In this document: positions 52,001 to 62,200 of the stretch, piece after piece | Layout of the letters: each line of letters begins with the position of its first letter | Numbering within the stretch: the first letter of the stretch is position 1 | Assembly (NCBI GenBank): GCA_905178155.1 | Contig: CAJINV010000016.1 | Span: 1,749,102-1,813,101 of the forward strand | Length of the DNA stretch: 64,000 nt | Reading direction: 5' to 3' | Source: Amoebophrya sp. A120 | Lineage: Eukaryota > Sar > Dinophyceae > Syndiniales > Amoebophryaceae | Notes under the pieces: generated by a model | Databases searched by the model: none | Seen by the model: the letters and a program-made list of their open reading frames with translations, nothing else | Told to the model about the DNA's origin: nothing | Position numbers and translations under genes: made by a program

Positions 52001-55000
52001 TGCATCCGGAGGCAGGGCATGCACTCGCTGCATCTCCTCCTCACTATCTCTATCTGATGTGTCAACATCTTCATCATCTTCTCTAGCATGATCACTTCTG
52101 TCCTCATCGCTGCTGGTCGTGTCGATGTCCGCTGAGCCGATGTACCGCTTTTGCCACGCGATTTCCATAGTCTCCGCGTACCCCAGCAGAGACGCGAATT
52201 TGTCCGTCGGCTTCACCGGGATGATTGGATAGTTGGCGTAGAAAACTTTCTCGCTCATCGGGTTTTCTAGGGCCTGCGTCGGTCTACTGTGCAAAAGGAG
52301 ACTTCGCTTCTTTTCAACACCATCTTGATCTCGTCCATATTGCGCGGCCGGAAACAAGATCCAGTTCGTCTTCGGGTCTGTGATCCGGTCTGCGATGCTG
52401 AAAACCAAGTTTTTCCTCTGTCGAAACTTGTCCCAGTACCAATTAATATCCCGGATCAAATCGTAGGACTCCCGGGTGGGCAACACAATGCCAGCGTTCA
52501 GCGACGTATCGTTGTCCCTGTGATCCCGCAGCCCGTACTGGATCCCGACCAAAAGCTTCTTCTGAATCTCGCCCTTGATGTTGTAATCCGTGTGAATGTA
52601 GGTCATCTCCTTGAGTAGCAATTTCGTCACGAACTCGCTGTTGTAAGAGGGCAGTAGCTATCAAATGCAAAAATGTCTGGGTCTCTCTGGAAGAATGCGC
52701 GATTTGTCATGCTGCTTTTCCATGACCCATGAGGTCTGGAATGCAGGACCTAGCATGACAGATTCTGCGAGACCTTTCTCATGCCTATCCTGCATGAGAA
52801 ACTCCCTCCCGACATGGTCAAAACTGGACGACTTTTGGTAATCGTGCAACACAGATTTTTGCATGCTGCAGATTTAGCATGACATGTTGCAATCTTCCAG
52901 ACCCAGACATTTTTACATTTCATAGTAGCTTCTCCGCCAGCACGTCGAAAAAGTTTTTCGTGAACGCGTGTTGGTTATTGCAAGGAAAAATCCCCCCTCC
53001 TCATATCAAAACGAAATTTCTGATGCTAGGTTTGTCTACACCAAGCAGCGTTGTATTGCAGGAAGGCACTGCGGCCAGATCCCAAGGCCAGGTAGGGGCG
53101 TATGGGTCTAGTTGTTCAGCATGGCAAACGGCTCCCCTTTAAGCCCAACAGCATGACAAACCGCTTCCATGATGGGGCGGAAGCTTCTGCCCTTGTCGTC
53201 TTGCAAGACACATGTGATTTGTGACCTCAAATCAGCAACACAAATTTTCGGAAACATAACTTTTCAATATGGGGAGGGGGATTTTTCATTTTTATATTGG
53301 TTCCGCAGCCGAATTCCGTGTTGCCACACGTGGTACCGCAGTTGCAGAAACTTGTAGTCGGAATTTATTACGATGTCGCGGCCCGCCTCGTCCTCTGTAC
53401 CAGTAGAAAGCGAGCTCGTAGCTGGTTTGTAGGGAAACCGGAACCGCAACCCCAGGCCGTTTTCCCAATTCAGCAAGTCTTTCTCGTCTCGCGACAGCTC
53501 GTCGTTCTCGTACCGGGCGTAGATAATCATGCGGTGCACGACCGCCAGATAGGCTTTTAGGTACAGGGCGGGGAGGAAGGTGGAAAATTTGTTATCCCGG
53601 TCGTAGAAAAACTCGTGTCTGATCACATCTTTGTTCACCAACTTGTATGCACTGCAAAAATGTCTGGGTCTGGAAACTTGTAATGCTGATTTGTGAATAG
53701 TGAATTTTCTGTAATGCACAGTCAACATGAGAAATTTTTACGCGGCTTAGTGTTGCGCTTTCCGCATGCCAAACTGCGTTTTGCATGACAAGCAAGGGGG
53801 TCTCTTCTTGGACACGCATCACAAACTCTTCAGTCATGCCAGACAAGCATGACAAACCTTGCATCCTTCCAGACCCAGACATATTTGCAATGCATAACTT
53901 GTGCCCCTTAACTAAGTCATCCAATTGCGCGGAGTGGAGCCCGGTCCGTAGCACGGCTTCGTAGTAGGGCGGCAGGTCACGGACGTCGGGCGGAGGTTCC
54001 GATCCCTGGCCGGGAAGATATCCTGAGTAAAAACGTCCCCACCCCATAGTTGTCATGCAATTCTGCATGCTGAAGATGTTTGTCATGCGGAGCCCCATGA
54101 GAAGCATTTTCTGATCGTGTTTCGGGATTTGTTATGCTCCAATCAGCATGATGTGCTAGATTTGTGATGCTAGTGAACCAGCTAAACAGGATTACACTCT
54201 GAGCCCAAATTTGTCATGCGCAACAACCAAGCCTTGTGGATCTGACTAACAGATTTCCCATCTTGACTATGGGGTGGGGACGTTTTTACGCAGAATAGAA
54301 GATGCACAGGGTCTACCTCAAAATCTTCGGGAAACCAGTCGTCTCCCTCGCGGTTGCGCTCCTTTTTGCTGCTCCGGTTGTTCAAAACAGCGTACAAGCT
54401 GTAGTCATCCGTTATCAAATGTAAAAATGTCTGGGTCTGGAAGATTAGAACTTGTCATGCTAAATCTGAATGATGCAAAAATCTGTGTTGCGTGAGTGCC
54501 AAAAGCTGTCCGCTTTTGACCAAGTTGAGAGGGAGTTTCTCATGCAGGAAAGGCATGATAGAGACCTCAAAGAATCTGTCATGCTGGGTCTCGCATTCCA
54601 GACCTCATGGGTCGTGGAAAACCTGCATCACAAATCTTGCATTTTTCCAGACCCAGACATTTTTGCATTTGATATCCGTGAAAATGTCCGTGAACCCGCG
54701 GCAGGCCTTCAGGAAAAAAACGGGCAGCGCCTCCCACAGGTAGCGCACCAGCAGCGGGAAGTAGTACTGGAGGTACAGCATGCGGCCCAGGATTAAAGCC
54801 AACCGCGTCGGCATCTTCTTAAAGGACACCCAGCCGTGGCGCTTGCTGGCGAATTCCTGGTGCGCGTCTTTCAGAACGAAGGACCTGCGAAACTGAGTGT
54901 CCTGGTTAAAGTGCAGCTCTTCGGGCGTGTAGTCTCCAAGTTTGTCCAGTCGGTGCGCAAACTTGAGCCAGTCCCGGTACCAGAGAGCGAAGTGATGTTT

Positions 55001-58000
55001 TTTCCGGTTGTTCTGGTTGATGATGTTGACATCTTCAGGAGTGCTGACCGTACTAACACTCTGCTGGCGAGAAGAAGCTGGAAGATCTTCGCTCGAAGCA
55101 GGGGGAAGATCGTTTTTTTCTTTGAAAACGTCAGGTGTTGGGCCGTCGTCAAACAAGAAACTATTGGCCGAAGCAGGATCATGTTGAGCTGGTGCCCCCT
55201 CTTGGTTCTTGCTTTTCCTTTCAACATTTCCTCCTCCTACAAGTTTTTGTTCCGCAGGCAGCTCCGTGGTCCTGAAAATGTCCAGCAGCAACCCTTTTCC
55301 GAACGGAAACGACAACTCCTCGTCTTTCCACAACAAATAGGGCACAAAAGGAAGTTCCCCGGCACGCAAAAGTTCTTTCTTGATATCCTCTTCCATTTCG
55401 TTTCTCAACGTATCTTCGGGTCGGAAGGAGGTTCTTCTTGTTCCGCCTTGGGCTTGTCTTGTTCTCCTTTCCTCATTTCTACCGGTGATTTCGTCGACCC
55501 AATCCTGCTGCATCACCCAGTGGTTCCCGCTCAGGGAGGAGGGGGGAGTCATTTCCTCCGACGTGCTCCCTTGATTTTCGCCATTCGATGTTCTTGATGA
55601 CCTTCGGGCTGCTGAGGGTCCTCGTGCTTGTTGCTCCCTCGTAGAAGTTCTTGTAGTACTTCTGCCAGAAGCACTTGTGGAAGTACTAAAATGAATATCA
55701 CCTCCGAACGTTTTCTCCGGTAGCATGCGGTGAGCAAAGAACATCTTCACCAAACTGCTGTCGTTCATACCCGATGGGTTTCCGTTATTCATCTCGGGAA
55801 TATCATCATTTTTCTCCGCAGGGCTCAAAAACACTGTCGGATCTGTCCGCATGTCTAGGTCGGAGACGGTTGCCAACTCCAACGCCGCCGTGTAAATCAA
55901 AACGGTGAACTCGATGAGGTAGCGATGCCGTAGATCGTTACTGTACTTGAACTGAATCTCCCGGTCTGACAGTGTGAACTCGCCTTTATTTTTTCCGTGT
56001 TCTTGTGCGGTTCTTTTGTCCAAATATTTCTCCTGCAGTACTTTCCACGGTGAAGGTGATGTTGCAGTCCTCTCCTGTGTCGAAGAGGACGGGTCAGCAG
56101 AATCAGCTCCTGTAGATGTATTAACACCTTTATTTCTATCCTGGTCGACGACGTGCATCGTCATCCCTTCTTGTTCGTCTTTTTCCAAAAACAGCTTCGC
56201 TCTTTCGGTCAAGATCCTTTGTCGCAACCCCACGCGGACAAACTGCGGCAACTGTCCGAACTGCTTCGCGAAGATGAAGGGAAACGTCGGGTTTTTGTCC
56301 AGCTGGTCGCAGTTTTCGAACAGTTTCTGCTCCTGTTTGGACACAAACTCCCTTTTGTTCAGCAACCCCAGTGCCGCCGCGTTGGACTTTTTATCCAGCG
56401 TCGCTAAAGGCAGCGTCGTTTGCGATACCGCCGGCTGGTGCTCCGGGTTGTTGATCTCGAAAACTGACTGGGTGCGTAGAATATCGAACACGTCGGCTAG
56501 CTTCTCCTTTGGATACTGCTGCTGTTTTGTTGTAGTTCTGCTAGTAAAAACTGCAGAAGTTGTACTCGTCGTTTTCATCTTCCCTGAACTTTCTCTATCT
56601 GCAATTCTTCTTCCTGGCGATCTCGACGTGGTCGCAGCTGCTCTGGTTGTATCATTCATTGGCTTATTTCTACTTCCGGAGGTACTATGATGAACATGTC
56701 TAATGTTCATCATTTCGACCTGCTTTTTATTTATTCCATTTATTTTCATTTTTCGCGCGAGGTAGCTCCGTCTTGTTGGTGCCCTATTTCTCATTCCAAT
56801 AAACGCGGTCGACCCCCCCGTCGGTCGCTTACGCAGAGCGTCTTCTTGCTCCAGCTTTTCCGCCGCTTCTACAATGGCCTTATCGAACCTCCGCACGCTA
56901 CTCGGCGACTCGGAGACCATGTCGCGCGGGTTTCTTCTGGAAGTGGTGGTGGTCTTCAACCACTTTCTCGTCTCAGGGACAGATAATTTTCTCGTTCTGG
57001 AGGACGAGGTACTAGCGCGCTGCCGATGCCCAGCTCCTGCTCGTGAAGATCCAGCAGGAGGAGCGGCCGCTTGTTCAACATGATCTCGGTCGTCCTCTCG
57101 AACAAGAAGAAACCCTTGCCCACCTAGCCCTTCTTCCGCAATCATTTCCTCGCTGTCGCTCCCGTCACTATCCAAATAGGTCCAGTCATTGAGCCAGGCT
57201 TTTTCTTCGCTTGGACTTCGCTCTTTTGCTCGATCAGCGACCTGATTGTCGGAGGTTGATGCGGCAGCAGAGGAGAAGAAACCCAGACCCCCGCCTGCTG
57301 CAACAGCAGGTCTAGCAGTTCTTGCCTCGTGCACCGCTTGGTCTACTCGGGACGAGTCATGATCATCAACATCTACCTTTATGGACGACGAGGATCTGAT
57401 GGTGGGCAGCACTAGCTTATGCGAGGTAGACGAGTTCGTCGTGGCTTCAGCGGCGATGTCGTGAAAATCCCCCGCGGCGGTCTGTTGGTTCGAAATGGCG
57501 TCCCCCGAGGTTTCGCGGGACACGATCTCAGGCGGATGTTGAACGGAAGACGAAGGAAAAGACGGCGGCGAGTTGTTCCTACTCGCGGCACTGGTATAAT
57601 AGGAAGTAGGTGCACGACCCGTGTGGATCGGGCGCACACCGCTTTCATCATCATCTCCACCAGTGTGCGGTGCGTCGATTCCAAGCTTTTCCAATTTCGA
57701 TGCGAGCTCCGCCTCCTCTCCTGAAACGCTCCTGTCGGTAAATAATGCCGCAACATCGCTTTCCTGTTGGCCGAGCGAAAGAGTTCTTGCGGTTGCGCCA
57801 GAATTATCGCGAAAGAGTTCTTGCACCGGAGTAAAAACTGCCTCAGTGAACACACGCCGGGCAGCGACGCAATTATCCACCCTACTGCCCCCGGTCGTCG
57901 CACACGCAAGAACCAGAAGCGTCGAAGCGCTGGCCGTGCGCTTCAGCAATTTTGCTCTTTTATCCCGGCCCTTCATCTTCTGCGCCTGCGCCTCGCAGCT

Positions 58001-58048
58001 CGAAGGAGGTTGGCAATAACTTGCACGGGTACTTCTAGAAGTCGTCAT
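49061..58048 (-). CDS. Giant unrecognised protein (2504 residues) carrying five introners
   Basis: ATG at 58048 (MTTSRSTRASYCQPP), stop at 49061. Exons 54675-58048, 54298-54412, 53897-54018, 53297-53645, 52925-52975, 49933-52658 and 49061-49863 sum to exactly 2505 codons after five introners and one 69-bp GT-AG intron (49864-49932) are removed. A hydrophobic stretch near residue 40-55 (ASTLLVLACATTGG) may be a signal sequence. A long disordered acidic/Ser-rich part follows, then ordered segments (RHRYLIEFTVLIYTAALELA; LILGRMLYLQYYFPLLVRYL next to WEALPVFFLKAC) that could be membrane-associated. The middle (MTYIHTDYNIKGEIQKKLLV; SLNAGIVLPTRESYDLIRDI) looks conserved. The C-terminal third is disordered. 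No known family; its architecture resembles the neighbouring giant gene, but I see no clear sequence similarity. Confidence 0.8.
52659..52924. mobile_element. Introner family A (266 bp)
   Basis: TIR TATCAAATGCAAAAATGTCT / AGACATTTTTACATTTCATA with a small CTCT insertion in the left TIR; exact GTAGC repeats. Removal joins DVLAEKL to LPSYNSEF. Confidence 0.96.
52976..53296. mobile_element. Introner family D (321 bp)
   Basis: TIR TATTGCAAGGAAAAATCCCC / GGGGATTTTTCATTTTTATA; exact TTGGT repeats. Confidence 0.96.
53646..53896. mobile_element. Introner family A, inverted (251 bp)
   Basis: TIR TATGCACTGCAAAAATGTCT / AGACATATTTGCAATGCATA; exact ACTTG repeats. The interior is the reverse complement of the 38563/41947 type, although the host gene is on the same strand. 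Confidence 0.96.
54019..54297. mobile_element. Introner family E (279 bp)
   Basis: TIR TATCCTGAGTAAAAACGTCC / GGACGTTTTTACGCAGAATA; exact GAAGA repeats. Confidence 0.96.
54413..54674. mobile_element. Introner family A, inverted (262 bp)
   Basis: TIR TATCAAATGTAAAAATGTCT / AGACATTTTTGCATTTGATA; exact TCCGT repeats. The interior is the reverse complement of the 36313/43453/52659 type. Confidence 0.96.
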
Positions 58049-59277
58049 TTTTCCTTTTCGATCCGTAATCTGGTTTTAGTTTTGCTAATGCTATAAGTAT
58101 TCCACAATATTTTACAAGATATTTCTATATACACAGGCTGTATGTATCGTCCTTCTCAACTAGAAGAGATAATTCAAAATTTGGTAGACGAACACAGAAA
58201 AGTCAAAAAATGGTGCCTTAGTTCAGGTGGTCTGCGCAACACCACGCAGTGATATTTCGTTTTTCTGTACAAGTCAACAAAAGAGTCTATGTGTCGTGAA
58301 AGAAAGCTAACTTTAGAAGCGGAGATCTTGATCTATAGTTGTAAAAAGAGTTCAATATCTTCACAATTAGGATAGGTTACATTCGTCGTGTGCCGATGAA
58401 AGAAGCGACCGATCATCGAACGGAATCGCGTGCTACCCTGTTCCGAAAATTGTTGCGTACAAGACAATAATATGGCAGGGGACACCGTGCTGCCAGGAGG
58501 TCAAAAACTTACTAGTAGGACCATGCTACACTACAGTTCTTGCACCTCGTTTTGTTCTTCAAAACGACAGGACCAAGCATTCAGACGGATCTTCCACCGG
58601 ATCAAGCTCCTGAGCTTCAGACGATCATCTTGGTTTTTTGTGTCGCGTTTAGTACCTATGCAATTTTCATATTTCCTTGACAAATTCCATCGTCTAGACC
58701 GGATCTCGATGGTCATCTTCTCGGGGTGTTCATGTGAGCCTTGAAGTTTTCAACCAGAGCCACATCGATCTTTTTCTCATTTCTCTCCTCCTCGGATTCG
58801 GAATAAATAATGGTCCAGATGATGAACCAGAAGTTAGAACTTATGCCTCGACATTAATATTGCCACTTCTTTGCGGATGAAATTTACACCCAAGCAAGTG
58901 TCGTCCCACCTGCTTTGGTGTGTAAGTCTTGTGAGATGAAGAACGGAACTGCATCAAGGATCCGGTTGGTTCGGTCCAGAAAATTTTCATCAAACACTAT
59001 AGTACACTTGCATTTGTATAGTGATGAATTGGACGGGTGCATTTTCCGCCATCACCGATGCGTGCTAGAAGCACGCGCTCTCAATTTTTGCCGCGCTGTT
59101 GACTTCAACCGCGTTTCCTTCTTGAGGAGAGAATATATCAAATTCAGATAGAAGTCGACGGAGAAAAGTTGTAAAGTGGATTCTCCTTGTCTGCTCCACC
59201 GCTCGAAGAGCTTCAAGGTCTTCGAGTCGTGGTCTGCTTTTTTTTCCCTCTTGTAAAAGTAAATGAACGCTCATCGC
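58049..59277. other. Intergenic, nothing recognised
   Basis: 1.2 kb between the start of the giant gene (58048) and the stop of the kelch gene (59278). AT-rich 58080-58400. It should contain a promoter for the giant gene; no motif is recognisable. Confidence 0.5.
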
Positions 59278-62200
59278 TCACGTATCCCCCATGTCCACAT
59301 CGTCGTCTCCACCAACTCCAGCACGCAATTCTGCGTTTTCCTCCTCATCAGCCGACTGCGCGTCATCGTCCGATGGTGTCTGCATTTCGTGATCCTCATC
59401 TTCGCTCACGACGTTCTGATCGTTTCCCTGCTCCTGCTCGGCTTGCTCCTCGTCGGCCTCCTCGTTGTCCCGGATTTCCTGAAAAATATCGCGCATGCGG
59501 TCATTCGTGATGTCCCCGCTGAACAGAATCCCCCGCAACCGCCCGATCTGTCCCTTCCACTTGAGGTAAAGTTTTCCCGGAAAGATTTCCGACTTCTCAT
59601 TCACGTCTTTTTTCCCCGAAAACTCCGAGTGCGGCAAATCCAGGGTGATGACGTCGTGGAAATATGGATTGCAAAAATGTCTGGGTCTGGAAACCTGTAA
59701 TGCTGCGCTGGGAATAATGAATGCTCTGTAATGCACAGCCAAGCATGAGAAATATCTGCGCTTCTTTGTGTTGCGTTTTTCGCATGACAAACTGCGTTTT
59801 TGCATGACAACCAAAAGGGTCTCTTCTTGGACACGCATCGCAAACTTTATTTTGGTCATGCCAGACAAGCATGACAAATCTCGCATTCTTCCAGACCCAG
59901 ACATTTTTGCAATGCATAGGAAATATTCCCCGACGAAATACCGACTACCACCGAACACGAAGATCTGCCCCGTCGTCGGGACAAAACACGCCGCGAAGTG
60001 CGAGCGGCGCAGGGATTTAGTATCACACGACCGGTGGAAGATGGTTTCCATTTTTTCCGAACTGGTCCACTGTTTGGTGACCGTGTCGAACACGAACGCG
60101 TTTCTTGCCAAATCCGAGTACCAGCAGGGCCACCCGGTCTCTTCCGATTCGTCCATCAACTTTTGAAACGTGATCCCCTCCTCGCCGATGTATCGCGAGG
60201 AAAAATGCCCCCACCCCCAAAGTTGCAAAAATCTGTGATGCGAAGTGTTCAAATGAAAAATTTTTGTCATGCATGAAAGGAGTATGAACCTTTCTGATGC
60301 AGAGCCTAGGCGTGTGTCGCATCGCTTGCATGACAAGCGCCGCTCTTGCTGGTATGTTTTGCAATACACGATCGGAAATCTGTGATGCTGATAGATGCAA
60401 GCGGGCGGATGTTTCATTTGGAAAGGTTTGCAATACAAATGCTCTCACGTTTGGGGGTGGGGGCATTTTTCCTTTCAATACGATGTTCTGCGGCTTCGTA
60501 CCGCCGAAGTAGAGCAGTTCCCGGCCGGTAGCAACCAGCTGCCCGGCGGTCACCCAGTCGGGGTACGTGAGGTCCGGCACCAGGCGGCCGAACGCGCTGT
60601 TGAAGAAGTTTCGGAAGCGGCTTGTCGTGGTAGGTTGCTGTTGCGCGGAAGCTCCTGTAGACCCTGCGGTCGCGCCAGAACCGCGCCCATTTTCTATTTG
60701 CGCCCCAGCTGATGTTCTTGATGTTGTACTACTACTTCTCTCATCCCCGGCCGGAAACAGCCGGTCGGTCGTTGGGGTAAGCGAAATCTTCTCCCAGATG
60801 TACACTGGTCCTGCGCCCTCAGTAGACACTTCGTCGCTCATCGTCATCTTCCCTGGAGCAGGTCGTGCCTCGAAAGTGCTGCTGCTGGTGTAGTTGTAGT
60901 AGTCGTAGTGGTCGTCCTCTCCGTGGTCTACAACTTCGCCAAAATTACTGTTAAAACCCGAACTACCAGTAGAAGTCGCAGCTCCTGCACTACTGCTCTG
61001 TGAAAGTTGTCCACCACCTCGGTTCCTATAATTTGATGCCAAATGCAAACAGTACAAGTCCTGATACTGGCGCACCGTCTCTTCCGAATTTGTTTTTTTG
61101 AAGTCCCTATCAACTGCAAAAATGTCTGGGTCTGGAAGGTTCTGAGACCTGTCATGCATGTTTTGCATGACCCAGCATGTCTGTAATGCACGACCTAGCA
61201 TCACTAATTTTTAGAGGGTTTCCTGATGCCTACTCCGCATGACAAAAGCCCTCCCCGCGTAGCACAAACTCGACTCCTCTTGCTGGTCATGCAATACAGA
61301 CTATTTTAGAGTCCAAAGTTAGCATCACAAGTTTTAACCTTCCAGACCCAGACACTTTTGCATTTGATAGTCCCACAAGCTCCCCCCGGTGATCAGCCAC
61401 CTCCCGTTCGTCGCTTCCGTCGAAGCGTACCATACTCGCGGCGCCGGGATGTCTCCGGCCTGCTGTTCCTTCTTCCATTGCTTCGTCAACAGGTTGAAGC
61501 TCCACAGGTCGTTCCTGCACCCGTTGTCGCGCGTGAGAGTTCCGTCTGCCTGGGCAATTCTGTTGTTCCCGATTGTCAGCTCGCGTCCGCCGAAAATGAA
61601 AAATTTGTCCCGGAACACCGTCCCACGCTGGCCTTGCCGCGGCTTCGGGAAATCTTCGCCCGGAATGCCCTGCGGCTGACACGGGCTGAGGTTCGGCTGG
61701 AACGACACGGACCCGCTGCCATTCGCCCTCCGGAGGGCAGCTTGCTCTGCAGAAGTTGCACCAGAGCGAGCATTGCGGTTAATGCCAGTAAAAGCTGGTT
61801 GGTTGTTCACCTCCGTGGTTGTAATTCCCCATAATCTCTCCCATCTTTTTTCCCGAATATCGAACACGCTGACGCAGTTGTTGATCTTCGATTGGTCAAT
61901 CGGACTGCCGCCGCCGATATCAAATGCAAAAATGTCTGGGTCTGGAAGAATGCATGTTTGTCATGCTTGTCTGGCAGGACTCTTAAATCTGTCATGAACG
62001 TTGCCCAACAAGAGCCCCGCTTTTCTGTCATGCAGAAACGCAGTCTGTCATGCAGAATAGGCAACACCTAGAGGCTCCAAAACTTGTCATGCTGGGCCAG
62101 CACTTGTGGCCTCCTGATGATACGCCACCCAGCATCACAAATTTCCCGACCCAGACATATTTGCATTTGATAGCCGAAAAACACCACCTTCCCGCGCCAC

